Assembly (NCBI RefSeq): GCF_021560035.1
Contig: NZ_CP074373.1
Coordinates: 1,484,001-1,548,000, forward strand
From: Virgibacillus sp. NKC19-16
GTDB taxonomy: Bacteria > Bacillota > Bacilli > Bacillales > Amphibacillaceae
Direction: 5' to 3'
Length of the DNA stretch: 64,000 nucleotides
Positions 8,607-16,712 of this stretch are shown one piece after another. The stretch's first letter is position 1, and each line of letters starts with the position of its first letter. The position numbers were made by a program, and so were the translations under genes. The notes below the pieces were generated by a model. That model did no database searches. It saw only the letters and a program-made list of their open reading frames with translations, and was not told where the DNA came from.

Positions 8607-9791
8607 TTGAGCTCACATCAAGTACTGCTTTTGCTGCTGGTTGGATATATTGTATTCTCCATTGATAAGAAACAAACGTATTTTCCGGTGCCAGTTATTT
8701 TAGTATTATTAGGCTTATCCCTTGCATTTGTACCATATTTTGATGATATAACGATATCAAAGGAGTTGATATTTAACGTATTTTTACCAGCGTTATTATT
8801 TACTTCCGCCTACAACTTTCCGCTTAATTATTTGCGGAAAAACAAATGGATTATCACCTGTCTTGGTACTGTTGGTGTGTTATTAACCGTGATATTGCTA
8901 GGATCAACTATTTATTTTGTTAGTAATATCTTTATACAAATGTCGTTTGTTGGAGCGTTACTGATCGCTTCCATACTTACGCCAACAGACCCGGTTTCGG
9001 TTGTTTCTATCTTAAAAAAATCATTAAGTGATGAAAAAATTGCTGATATTGTAGAGGGCGAATCGCTGTTAAATGATGGTACGAGTATTGTGCTTTTCTC
9101 TATCTTTTTAGGAATGTTTGTTAATGAAACAAGCTTTTCTCTCGGTATGTTTCTCGGAGAGTTCTTATTTGTATCCATCGGCGGCATTGTGCTTGGTGTT
9201 GCGTTTGGATGGCTTATGAGTAAAGCAGTCCATTATTCGAAGCACCGAACCTATCAAGTGATGTTAAGTGTGATTGTTGCCTATGGCAGTTTTTATCTTG
9301 GTGAACTAATAGGTGTCTCAGGTGTACTCAGCACTGTGACAGCAGGAATGATGCTATCCTTTGAATTCGGTAAAAATATTAAAGAAGATCATTTCCGAGA
9401 TTCACTGGATGGATTTTGGAACATTGTTGAGCCGTCTGTATTAGCCTTACTCTTTTTATTAATTGGTATCCAGGCAGCAGAATATTTAATTTTTTCCGAG
9501 TGGACACTAGCGATTATCATTTTCATCTTATCGCTAGCAGTTCGCTGGCTTGTATTAACAGGGTTAACACAAGCCATCCCGACGTGGAAAAGTGAATTTG
9601 CTTTAAAAGATAGTTCGCTGATTACATGGTCCGGAATAAAAGGATCGATGTCTGTAGCGTTGCTTATGGGATTTGAAGCGGCAGCCAGCAATGATGATAT
9701 CCTTATTTCTTTAACATTCGCCGCAGTTTTGCTTTCATTAGTCATTCAAAGTGTAGGCGTATATCCGTTAACAAAACGTTTAAAAGGTTAG
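8607..9791 (+). CDS. CPA1-family Na+/H+ antiporter
   Basis: A 394-aa cation/proton antiporter of the CPA1 (NhaP-like) family, with about 12 membrane segments. Family motifs include the ion-binding LTPTDPVSVVSILK and GESLLNDGTSIVLF, where the ND and TD acidic sites are expected. It exports Na+ in exchange for protons. The start is TTG with AGGAGG 8 nt upstream, 18 nt after the glutamate carrier, so both are one operon. Ion preference (Na+, Li+ or K+) cannot be read from sequence. It lacks the long cytosolic C-terminal tail of some relatives. Confidence 0.88.
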   Translation: MSSHQVLLLLLVGYIVFSIDKKQTYFPVPVILVLLGLSLAFVPYFDDITISKELIFNVFLPALLFTSAYNFPLNYLRKNKWIITCLGTVGVLLTVILLGSTIYFVSNIFIQMSFVGALLIASILTPTDPVSVVSILKKSLSDEKIADIVEGESLLNDGTSIVLFSIFLGMFVNETSFSLGMFLGEFLFVSIGGIVLGVAFGWLMSKAVHYSKHRTYQVMLSVIVAYGSFYLGELIGVSGVLSTVTAGMMLSFEFGKNIKEDHFRDSLDGFWNIVEPSVLALLFLLIGIQAAEYLIFSEWTLAIIIFILSLAVRWLVLTGLTQAIPTWKSEFALKDSSLITWSGIKGSMSVALLMGFEAAASNDDILISLTFAAVLLSLVIQSVGVYPLTKRLKG

Positions 9792-9796
9792 AACAT

Positions 9797-9908
9797 AACA
9801 CCCCCGATTACAGGTTGTTTTCGATTGTACTATAAAGAAGGGTTATCTTGAAAAAGGGACCTTTCTTATAACGATAATCGAAAGAAACAGTACATTGGGG
9901 GTGTTTTT
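9797..9908 (+). terminator. Long structured hairpin with U tail
   Basis: A 109-nt imperfect palindrome follows the antiporter stop. The outer 9-bp stem is perfect (AACACCCCC 9797-9805 with GGGGGTGTT 9897-9905). Inner arms also pair (TTTCGATT near 9819 with AATCGAAA near 9877, AAGAAGG with CCTTTCTT). A T run at 9904-9908 makes it a terminator candidate, but the length is unusual. Confidence 0.6.
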
Positions 9909-9974
9909 GTAGTAATATTTAATTAAAAGGTGTTTATGCCGTCCTAGTGTAGCACTCTGGATTTTCACTTGAGA

Positions 9975-9983
9975 TGTTATAAT
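9975..9983 (+). promoter_or_regulatory. Extended -10 promoter of the Bce two-component genes
   Basis: TGTTATAAT is a perfect -10 hexamer with the extended TGn element. No good -35 lies 17 nt upstream, as is common for extended -10 promoters. It is 35 nt before the response-regulator start. Confidence 0.55.
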
Positions 9984-10017
9984 CAAACTGCAGTATACTT
10001 GAAATGAGGGTTTTACC

Positions 10018-10725
10018 ATGGAGAAGATTATGATAGTAGAAGATGATGCAAAAATCGCTGACCATTTGCGCGTGTTTATAGCAAAATACAGCTATGACGT
10101 GCTAGTAGCCGATGATTTTGAAAACTTGATGGACACATTTTTGAGCCAAAGTCCTGATCTTGTCCTGCTTGACATCAACCTCCCCAGTTTTGATGGGTTC
10201 TACTGGTGCAGGCAAATTCGTCTTGAATCGATTTGTCCGATTATTTTTATTTCCGCCCGGACCGGGGAAATGGACCAGGTGATGGCGCTCGAAAATGGTG
10301 GGGATGATTTTATTACAAAGCCTTTCCATCCAGATGTTGTCATGGCAAAAATTCGCAGTCAACTGCGCCGAGCTTACGGGGAATATGCGGCAAAACATGA
10401 GGAAAGAATTCTTCAAAAGAACGGGCTGCAGCTTTTTCCGGAACGATTTGAGCTCAAATTCGCCAGTAACACCGTTTCACTCACCAAAAAAGAGACAGAT
10501 ATCATCGAAAGCCTGATGGACAGACATCCAAGGGTGGCAGGCAGGGAAGATTTACTGGAAAAATTATGGGACGACCAGATCTTTGTCGATGAAAATACGC
10601 TCAATGTAAATATTACCCGTGTTCGGAAAAAATTCCAGGAACTTGGAATCAATGATGCTGTAGAAACAGTTAGAGGTGCAGGTTACCGGCTTCATGTGAC
10701 GTGGAATGAGGGGGACGCGCCATGA
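10018..10725 (+). CDS. BceR-type response regulator
   Basis: OmpR/PhoB-family response regulator, 235 aa. The receiver domain (1-120) has the acid pocket EDD at 8-10, phosphoryl Asp52 in LLDINLP and Lys near 101 in TKPFHPDV. The C-terminal winged helix (about 135-230) includes LTKKETDIIESLM and GAGYRL. In Bce modules the kinase phosphorylates it and it switches on the neighbouring ABC transporter. Its stop overlaps the kinase start by 4 nt (ATGA), so the two are coupled. The likely target site TTACA-N4-TGTAA lies before the transporter genes. Confidence 0.92.
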   Translation: MEKIMIVEDDAKIADHLRVFIAKYSYDVLVADDFENLMDTFLSQSPDLVLLDINLPSFDGFYWCRQIRLESICPIIFISARTGEMDQVMALENGGDDFITKPFHPDVVMAKIRSQLRRAYGEYAAKHEERILQKNGLQLFPERFELKFASNTVSLTKKETDIIESLMDRHPRVAGREDLLEKLWDDQIFVDENTLNVNITRVRKKFQELGINDAVETVRGAGYRLHVTWNEGDAP

Positions 10726-11723
10726 AGCTGTTCATGAAGGAAAATAAGTTGTTGATTGGGCTGCAATTTTTGCAGTTTTTCATGATTTTTTTAATTCTGT
10801 GGCTGGATGGATACCGTGAAATTCAAACGGCGCTTTATGCGATTTTTCTTGGATTCTTTTTATTTTGCTGTTACCTCGTATACCGCTATTTTTCTCGCAG
10901 GAAATTTTATCAAAGACTGGAGGGGCCACTGGAATCACTTGATGAATCATTGCAAAAAACGGAGTCGGTTCCGGTTGCCGAAGCCCTCGATCATTTGTTG
11001 AAATCACAGTACAAGCTGTACACAGAACGAATCAGCGAGATTGATGCCAGTAAAGAAGAACACCTTACGTTTATCGATCGTTGGGTCCATCAAATGAAAA
11101 CACCACTTTCGGTTATCGAATTGACCGCTCAAAATCTCGATGAACCGGAATCCTCGAATATTCGGGAAGAAACCGAGCAGATGAAGACGGGCTTGAATAC
11201 GGTTTTGTATATGGCGCGCCTCAGGACGATTGAGCAGGATTTCCAGATTAAACCGGTTGATTTAGAAAAGCTTGTTCATGAAATCAATCAGGATAATAAG
11301 CGCTTTTTTATCCGTAATGAAGTCTATCCCAAACTGGAAAAAGAGAAATCGGGCATCACCGTAGAATCGGATGAGAAGTGGCTTTTGTTTATCATGACAC
11401 AGCTCATCCAAAATGCTGTGAAATATTCGGCTGGACAAAGCAAGCAAATCATCGTCTCACTTTATGAAAGAAAGGGCGCGGCTATTTTTGAAGTGAAAGA
11501 TTTTGGCATAGGAATTCCGGAAGCTGACCGGAAGCGAATTTTCCATGCATTCTATACTGGTGAAAATGGGCGCAAATTCCGGGAATCGACGGGGATGGGA
11601 TTGTATCTTGTCAAAGAGGTAGCCGATTACCTCGGACATGCAGTTGAAATGGAAAGTTCAGTCGGTAAAGGAACAATATTTCGCATTGTATTTACACCTG
11701 CACAAAACATTACATCAATGTAA
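10722..11723 (+). CDS. BceS-type intramembrane-sensing histidine kinase
   Basis: A 333-aa sensor kinase with two membrane helices near 12-30 and 35-55 and almost no extracellular loop between them. This is the hallmark of intramembrane-sensing kinases that read the state of their partner ABC transporter rather than the drug itself. The phospho-accepting His is in HQMKTPLSVIE (near 122), then the N box NAVKYS, the G1 box DFGIGIP and G2 box STGMGLYL. It belongs with the upstream regulator and downstream transporter. The stop codon lies inside the predicted BceR operator. Confidence 0.92.
   Translation: MKLFMKENKLLIGLQFLQFFMIFLILWLDGYREIQTALYAIFLGFFLFCCYLVYRYFSRRKFYQRLEGPLESLDESLQKTESVPVAEALDHLLKSQYKLYTERISEIDASKEEHLTFIDRWVHQMKTPLSVIELTAQNLDEPESSNIREETEQMKTGLNTVLYMARLRTIEQDFQIKPVDLEKLVHEINQDNKRFFIRNEVYPKLEKEKSGITVESDEKWLLFIMTQLIQNAVKYSAGQSKQIIVSLYERKGAAIFEVKDFGIGIPEADRKRIFHAFYTGENGRKFRESTGMGLYLVKEVADYLGHAVEMESSVGKGTIFRIVFTPAQNITSM
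11710..11723 (+). promoter_or_regulatory. BceR-type operator
   Basis: TTACATCAATGTAA fits the consensus TNACA-N4-TGTAA known for BceR-like regulators, with perfect arms. It lies 122 nt before the transporter ATPase start and overlaps the kinase stop codon. A weak ATGACA -35 (11749-11754) with a GATAGT -10 (11774-11779) follows. Confidence 0.7.
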
Positions 11724-11844
11724 GGAAAATGAAAGAATGATCAATGGTATGACAAGGCCAAGGGAGATACACTGATAGTAGAAAATATGTGTTGGGGTGG
11801 GTGTAAATGAATTAACGATTGCCCCCAACGAAAGGAGAACCATA

Positions 11845-12609
11845 ATGCTGCAAGTCAAAAACGCAAGCAAAGTGTATGAAGGGAAAGTTGCCTACAGGGC
11901 CTTGTCAACGATCGATCTGGAAATTGAAAAGGGTGAATTCGTCGCAATCATGGGGCCGTCCGGAAGCGGGAAGACGACGCTTCTCAATATGATTGCAACC
12001 ATAGATGAACCGACATCGGGTGAAGTCCTAATTGAAGGGAAAAATCCGCATCATCTGAACAAAAATGATCTTGCCAAATTCCGCCGACGCGAATTGGGAT
12101 TTGTGTTTCAAGAATTCAATCTTTTGCACACATTAACAGTTGAAGAAAATATTGTTTTGCCACTTACATTGGATGGAGCACGCGTTAAGGAAATGAAGCA
12201 AAAAGCAGATATCATCGCTAAAAAACTTGGTATTTCAGAGATTATGGATAAGCGCACGTATGAAATATCCGGGGGGCAGGCACAACGAGCAGCTACTGCC
12301 AGAGCGATGATTCATCAGCCGAAATTGCTCTTGGCCGATGAGCCGACAGGAAACCTTGATTCCAAAGCATCCAAAGATGTGATGGAAATGTTTGAGGCAA
12401 TTAATAAAGAGGATCAAGCAACGATGATGCTTGTTACGCATGATCCACAGGCGGCAAGCTACTCGGATCGGGTTGTATTTATCCGTGACGGGAAATTTTA
12501 TTCGGAAATTCACCGTGGTGATAGCAGGCAGACCTTCTTCCAAAAGATCATTGATACGCTTTCCTTGATGGGAGGGGATGACAGTGACTTTTCGTCAATT
12601 CGCGTTTAA
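11845..12609 (+). CDS. BceA-type ABC transporter ATPase
   Basis: A 254-aa ATPase subunit of the MacB/LolD-like class. Motifs: Walker A GPSGSGKTT, Q-loop in FVFQEFNLL, signature (variant) ISGGQAQRAATARA, Walker B LLLADEPTGNLDS and the H-loop in VTHDPQ. It powers the BceB permease, which frees lipid-bound cell-wall targets from peptide antibiotics such as bacitracin. The start at 11845 is set by AAAGGAG 7 nt upstream; the longer reading from 11797 adds 16 unrelated codons. The 3' end overlaps the permease gene by 26 nt or more. Confidence 0.92.
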   Translation: MLQVKNASKVYEGKVAYRALSTIDLEIEKGEFVAIMGPSGSGKTTLLNMIATIDEPTSGEVLIEGKNPHHLNKNDLAKFRRRELGFVFQEFNLLHTLTVEENIVLPLTLDGARVKEMKQKADIIAKKLGISEIMDKRTYEISGGQAQRAATARAMIHQPKLLLADEPTGNLDSKASKDVMEMFEAINKEDQATMMLVTHDPQAASYSDRVVFIRDGKFYSEIHRGDSRQTFFQKIIDTLSLMGGDDSDFSSIRV

Positions 12610-14473
12610 TAATGTCATCCGCAATAAGCGTTTGTATGCTGCTTATTTTTTGAGCAGCCTGTTTACAGTAATGGTCTTCTTTGCATTCGCCATCTTTGCA
12701 TTTCACCCGGTTTTTATGGAGGGAACGATTCGGGGCGAAATATTGTATGGCATGGCGATTGCCGGCGGGATCATTTATGTGTTCTCCTTCTTTTTTGTCT
12801 TGTATTCGATGAGTTCGTTTCTGCAATCGCGCAAGAAAGAGTTCGGATTGTTGATGATGCAAGGGATGAGCACGAGGCAGATCAGGCTCATGGTATTTAT
12901 GGAAAATATGCTGATCGGCTTTTTTGCGACATTGAGTGGTATCTTACTTGGGCTTGTTTTTGCCAAAGCCATTTTGCTGCTCGCGGAAAATGTCCTGGTT
13001 ATTGATGAAACGCTTAATTTTTATTTTCCGACACTGGCAATCATCTTTACATTTGTGTCATTCATTATTCTGTTTTTATTTATTTCACTGTTTGTGTCAT
13101 TTATCCTTCGTACTCGGAAACTGATTGACTTGATCAAAGGGGACAGGCGATCAAAAGGTGAGCCGAAAGCATCCATCATACTTGCGATTATTGCAGCAGT
13201 TCTGCTTATTGCTGGTTATGGAACGGCTCTATATGTGAAAGGAATGCAGGTTGTCGTTGCAATGCTACCTGTGATTATTGTTGTTACCATCGGGACGTAT
13301 CTATTATTTACTCAATTAAGTGTCTTTGTGATCCGGCGTTTGAAACAAAGCAAGGGGATATTTTGGAGAAAAACCAATATGGTACTTTTTTCCGATTTAT
13401 CATTCCGCATGAAGGATAATGCGCGGACATTTTTTATGGTGGCAATTATTTCTACTGTTGCTTTCAGTGCAATTGGATCGTTAATTGGCTTCCAGTCTTA
13501 TTCGACAAGGGGGTTAGAAGAAATGCATCCTTACACATTTTCGTATAATTCCAACCCGGATGACAAGGAAAGTGATATAGAAAAAGATATTGGGATCATT
13601 GAGGAAAAAATAGAGGCATACGATATTCAAGCTGATTCAAGTGTCATTGATATGAATTATTTTAACCAGAATGATAGAGATGTGTTAATCACCAATGAAT
13701 CTGACTATAATCGTTTTGCGGAATTAATCGGTGAAAACAAGGTGAATGTAGCGGATGATGAGGCGATTGTTGTGGGAGACAGTGATAGAGTGTTAGTGCC
13801 CGAGAGTGAAGCGGGCAGGTTGATGGATATCCCGGTTGAACTTGCAGATGGTGAGACCATACAGCCGGACAGAACGTTAGAAGCGCATGTGCTGCCGGAG
13901 ATGTACTCCTACTATATTATCAGTGATGATATGTATGAGGAGCTGCCACAACCGGTTTCTACTGAGACTAACGTGGCCTGGATGGCTGATAATGCACGGA
14001 ATGATACACTTGTACAGGCAGGTGAAGACATATTTAATGAAATTGGCGGCTATAACTTTTCACCAATAGACTATACGATTTATCAAATCAATAAAGTATA
14101 CGGACCGATTATGTTTATTGGACTGTTTATCGGGATCATATTTTTCGTATCTGCCGGAAGCTTTCTGTATTTCCGCCTATATACCGATCTGGATGATGAT
14201 AAGGAAAAATTCCGTACGATTGCCAAAATGGGTCTGACGGATTCCGAATTGAAAAAAGTGGTCAACCGCCAGACAGCAATTTTGTTTTTCGCACCGATTG
14301 TTGTCGCACTCGTTCATGGAGCGGTGGCACTCACAGCGTTGTCTCATATGTTTGATTACAATCTCCTGCAGGAATCTGCGCTTGTGCTTGGTAGTTTTGC
14401 AGTGATCCAGGTTGTATATTTCGGGATCGTAAGGTATTTTTATACGAAGCAAATACGGGAAGCTATTTATTAG
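12584..14473 (+). CDS. BceB-type ABC transporter permease
   Basis: A permease of about 629 aa with the FtsX-type fold. There are ten hydrophobic segments; the large loop between segments 7 and 8 (about residues 300-510, from STRGLEEMHPYTF on) is the extracellular domain that binds the antibiotic complex in this family. It also signals to the kinase. The GTG at 12584 is preferred because GGAGG lies 8 nt before it; the ATG two codons earlier is too near the ribosome site. It overlaps the ATPase gene in another frame. Which peptide is recognised cannot be deduced. Confidence 0.9.
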   Translation: MTFRQFAFNNVIRNKRLYAAYFLSSLFTVMVFFAFAIFAFHPVFMEGTIRGEILYGMAIAGGIIYVFSFFFVLYSMSSFLQSRKKEFGLLMMQGMSTRQIRLMVFMENMLIGFFATLSGILLGLVFAKAILLLAENVLVIDETLNFYFPTLAIIFTFVSFIILFLFISLFVSFILRTRKLIDLIKGDRRSKGEPKASIILAIIAAVLLIAGYGTALYVKGMQVVVAMLPVIIVVTIGTYLLFTQLSVFVIRRLKQSKGIFWRKTNMVLFSDLSFRMKDNARTFFMVAIISTVAFSAIGSLIGFQSYSTRGLEEMHPYTFSYNSNPDDKESDIEKDIGIIEEKIEAYDIQADSSVIDMNYFNQNDRDVLITNESDYNRFAELIGENKVNVADDEAIVVGDSDRVLVPESEAGRLMDIPVELADGETIQPDRTLEAHVLPEMYSYYIISDDMYEELPQPVSTETNVAWMADNARNDTLVQAGEDIFNEIGGYNFSPIDYTIYQINKVYGPIMFIGLFIGIIFFVSAGSFLYFRLYTDLDDDKEKFRTIAKMGLTDSELKKVVNRQTAILFFAPIVVALVHGAVALTALSHMFDYNLLQESALVLGSFAVIQVVYFGIVRYFYTKQIREAIY

Positions 14474-14523
14474 GTTGATTTGAGGTGACCTTCGACATAC
14501 TAGCCACCTGAATTCAAAAAACG

Positions 14524-14552
14524 TTGACTTATTCTACAAAGAATTATATAAT
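14524..14552 (+). promoter_or_regulatory. Promoter of the ABC-F leader
   Basis: TTGACT (14524-14529), a 17-nt spacer and a perfect TATAAT (14547-14552). Transcription would begin near 14559, giving a leader of about 520 nt before the ABC-F start. Confidence 0.85.
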
Positions 14553-14577
14553 AATTAATATACTTTTAAACGTTAAG

Positions 14578-14709
14578 GAGGATTATTAAAAATGACACAT
14601 GCGATGAGACTACGTTTCCCAGCTTTGAACCAGTAATTGAATACGTTCAAAGACTCTGTTTGTGTATGCAGAGTAAACGGGATTAGTCTGTCCTTTTTTA
14701 ATAATCCTC
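14578..14709 (+). promoter_or_regulatory. Leader RNA with SD-sequestering long-range pairing
   Basis: Fifteen bases covering most of the leader ribosome site up to its start codon (14578-14592) are perfectly complementary to 14695-14709. In between, ACTCTG and CAGAGT (14653-14658, 14669-14674) form a local hairpin, and GGATTA (14680-14685) can instead pair with TAATCC (14702-14707). Competing pairings of this kind are typical of drug-responsive attenuators. Confidence 0.65.
14592..14636 (+). CDS. ErmD-type macrolide-stalling leader peptide
   Basis: A 14-codon ORF, MTHAMRLRFPALNQ, with AAGGAGG 10 nt before the ATG. It is nearly the same as the ErmD/ErmK leader peptide (MTHSMRLRFPTLNQ as I recall it), including the Arg-Leu-Arg motif at which macrolide-bound ribosomes stall. 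Here no erm methylase follows; the next gene is an ABC-F protein 445 nt downstream. The likely role is to sense macrolides or ketolides and change the fold of the leader RNA. Confidence 0.85.
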   Translation: MTHAMRLRFPALNQ

Positions 14710-14785
14710 ATTTCATATTTTAGATAAATACATTTTGACCATATTGGCAAATGACAATGTATAGGTATAAGAATATGTAATGTTC

Positions 14786-14818
14786 AGAAAGGTGGATTGT
14801 TCTACCTTTCTTTATTTA
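14786..14818 (+). terminator. Hairpin terminator in ABC-F leader
   Basis: AGAAAGGTGGA (14786-14796) pairs with TCTACCTTTCT (14801-14811, one G-T pair) around a 4-nt loop, followed by TTATTTAT. A possible second promoter (TTGGCA 14744-14749, N16, TATAAG 14766-14771) lies directly before it. Confidence 0.6.
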
Positions 14819-14905
14819 TGTCAAATTTCGCTTCCCTATTATTCTAGTTGGGTTAATTTACGGGGCTCCTAATAGCTCCTACTTGGTCTCTTTCCCTTTA
14901 CTCTT

Positions 14906-14934
14906 AATCACAGGCAGATGCTTGTGATTTTTTT
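14906..14934 (+). terminator. Intrinsic terminator (attenuator) before leader 2
   Basis: AATCACAGGCA pairs with TGCTTGTGATT around a tiny loop (10-11 bp, one G-T) and is followed by seven T residues (14928-14934). It stands 147 nt before the ABC-F start and inside the same leader, so read-through is needed for expression from the upstream promoter. Confidence 0.75.
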
Positions 14935-14976
14935 AATGCAGTCGTAGTAAGTAATGAAGGTGAAGGAGGTTGACGT

Positions 14977-15000
14977 ATGCAATTCTTATTATTCTTTTGA
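14977..15000 (+). CDS. Second leader peptide MQFLLFF
   Basis: A 7-codon hydrophobic ORF with an excellent ribosome site (AAGGAGGT, 6 nt before ATG). Its stop codon enters the first of three switching hairpins before the ABC-F gene. Short leader peptides placed like this control erm and ABC-F genes by ribosome stalling. The sequence is not one I know. Confidence 0.65.
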   Translation: MQFLLFF

Positions 15001-15067
15001 TACGAGCTTGAACGTAAATAAAAGCTCGTATCGATCCTGGCTATCGATACGAAATCACAAAATTTCG
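14999..15067 (+). promoter_or_regulatory. Three mutually exclusive hairpins controlling ABC-F translation
   Basis: Stem A: GATACGAGCTT 14999-15009 with 15022-15032 (11 bp). Stem B: TCGTATCGAT 15026-15035 with 15043-15052 (10 bp), sharing bases with A. Stem C: CGAAAT 15050-15055 with ATTTCG 15062-15067, sharing bases with B and touching the GGGAGG ribosome site. A ribosome paused on leader 2 would break A, let B form, and so free the site from C. This is the ErmC-style layout. Confidence 0.7.
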
Positions 15068-15080
15068 GGAGGTAGCGAAT

Positions 15081-16535
15081 ATGGAACAAATATGTTTTGA
15101 ATTAGAAAATGTTGAAGTGTCCTATTTAGATAAAGAAATAGTAAAGATTGACCGGCTAGCTGTACATCAATTTGACCGCATCGGTATCGTCGGGAAAAAT
15201 GGTGCAGGAAAAAGTACGTTATTAAAACTGCTTGCTGGAATTATTCAGCCATCAAGCGGGAAAGTGAACACGCATGTAGAGTCTGGTTATTTCGAGCAAG
15301 TTGAGGCTCCTGCTGACAGAGAAGCTGATCCAGCGTTACTTGGGAAATTAGCTACTGAAAAAAATTCTAATTGGCTAAGCGGCGGAGAGCAAACAAGACG
15401 CAAACTTGCACAATTGTTTACTCATTACCATGAAGCGTTACTAATTGATGAGCCGACAACACACTTGGATCAAGGCGGTATTTCGTTTGTACTTGATGAA
15501 TTACGCTATTACTATGGAGCGCTTGTGTTAATTAGTCATGACCGCGCTGTACTCGACGAACTCGTCACAACGATTTGGGAAGTACATGAAGGCAAGGTGC
15601 GTGTTTATTCAGGGAATTACAGTGACTACATGGAACAAAAGCAACTGGAAATCGAACAACAGAGTCAAGCTCATGAACAATTCCTAAAGGAAAAAAGTCG
15701 ACTCGAAAAAGCTGCACAGGAAAAAATGAAAAAGGCTGAAAAAATTGCTCAAGCGGGGAAAATGTCAAAAAAAGAAGCAAACGCCATGCCGAATAAGTCG
15801 TTCATGACGAAATCAAAGGGATCAAGCCAAAAAGCCGTGCAGCGTGCAGCAAAATCAATTGAACATCGAATGGAAAACTTGAAGGAAGTTGAGGCTGTAC
15901 AAGAAGAAAGACAAATCGTATTCAGGCAGTCAAAAGCATTGGAATTGCATAATAAATTCCCGATTATGGCAGACCAATTTACTCTCCAAATGGATAGCAA
16001 AGTATTATTGGATGAAGAGAATTTTCAGATTCCACTTGGGAAAAAGATTGCAATTACGGGCGCAAATGGCAGTGGAAAAAGTACATTGCTTCATCAAATT
16101 GCGAATAATGGAGTAGGGTTAACGATCTCTCCAAAAGCAAAAATTGGCTACTTCCAACAAATGAGTTATCAATTTATAAGTGATAAAACGGTACTCGAAT
16201 TTGTGAAAAATGCTTCCGAATACGATGAAGGGTTTTTACGAAGCGTTTTACATTCGATGCAGTTCGTCGGTACAGATATACAAAAAAGTGTGAAATCGTT
16301 AAGTGGCGGAGAAGCTATTCGCCTTCAGCTTTGTCAACTGTTCTTAGGGGAATATAATATATTACTATTAGACGAACCTACAAATTTCTTAGATATCCAA
16401 GCCATTGAAGCATTAGAAAAGTTTATATCTGGTTATGAAGGAACGATTCTCTTTGTTACCCATGATCAAGCATTCATTGAAAACGTGGCAGACGTAAAAT
16501 ATAATATTGTTGAGAAAAAGCTGATTCAAGCGTGA
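15081..16535 (+). CDS. ABC-F ribosomal protection protein (Msr/Vga/Lsa-like)
   Basis: A 484-aa soluble protein with two ABC ATPase domains and no membrane part. Domain 1 has Walker A GKNGAGKST (38-46), signature LSGGEQ (near 99) and Walker B LLIDEPTTHLD; domain 2 has GANGSGKST (327-335), LSGGEA (near 407) and ILLLDEPTNFLD. The Lys-rich linker (about 185-290) is the arm that enters the peptidyl-transferase region in ABC-F resistance proteins and displaces macrolides, lincosamides or similar drugs. The ATG has GGGAGG 8 nt upstream, guarded by a switching hairpin. The drug-sensing leader supports a resistance role rather than a housekeeping one. The exact drug class is inference. Confidence 0.88.
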   Translation: MEQICFELENVEVSYLDKEIVKIDRLAVHQFDRIGIVGKNGAGKSTLLKLLAGIIQPSSGKVNTHVESGYFEQVEAPADREADPALLGKLATEKNSNWLSGGEQTRRKLAQLFTHYHEALLIDEPTTHLDQGGISFVLDELRYYYGALVLISHDRAVLDELVTTIWEVHEGKVRVYSGNYSDYMEQKQLEIEQQSQAHEQFLKEKSRLEKAAQEKMKKAEKIAQAGKMSKKEANAMPNKSFMTKSKGSSQKAVQRAAKSIEHRMENLKEVEAVQEERQIVFRQSKALELHNKFPIMADQFTLQMDSKVLLDEENFQIPLGKKIAITGANGSGKSTLLHQIANNGVGLTISPKAKIGYFQQMSYQFISDKTVLEFVKNASEYDEGFLRSVLHSMQFVGTDIQKSVKSLSGGEAIRLQLCQLFLGEYNILLLDEPTNFLDIQAIEALEKFISGYEGTILFVTHDQAFIENVADVKYNIVEKKLIQA

Positions 16536-16590
16536 AATGTATTCTGTGATGAGTCGCTAAGATAATCCGATAACAGTGTTGAAAAATGAT

Positions 16591-16627
16591 ATTTAAATGG
16601 CTACCTACTCTGGGTGGCCATTTAAAT
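16591..16627 (+). terminator. Hairpin after ABC-F gene
   Basis: A 15-bp stem (arms 16591-16605 and 16613-16627, one G-T pair, core AAATGGCTACC) with a 7-nt loop. The T tail is weak, so it may also stabilise the message end. Confidence 0.6.
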
Positions 16628-16677
16628 TGATTATGTGTCAGTTTATTGATCATTATAATTAAAAATGTTATTCTAAA

Positions 16678-16695
16678 ATAGAAAGGTCATTCTAT
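16678..16695 (+). promoter_or_regulatory. TetR operator upstream of tetR-type gene
   Basis: ATAGAA-AGGTCA-TTCTAT is a perfect inverted repeat 18 nt before the regulator start. The same core returns before the transporter gene (17285-17300), which marks it as the binding site of this TetR protein. Confidence 0.75.
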
Positions 16696-16712
16696 CTATA
16701 AAGGGGTATGGT

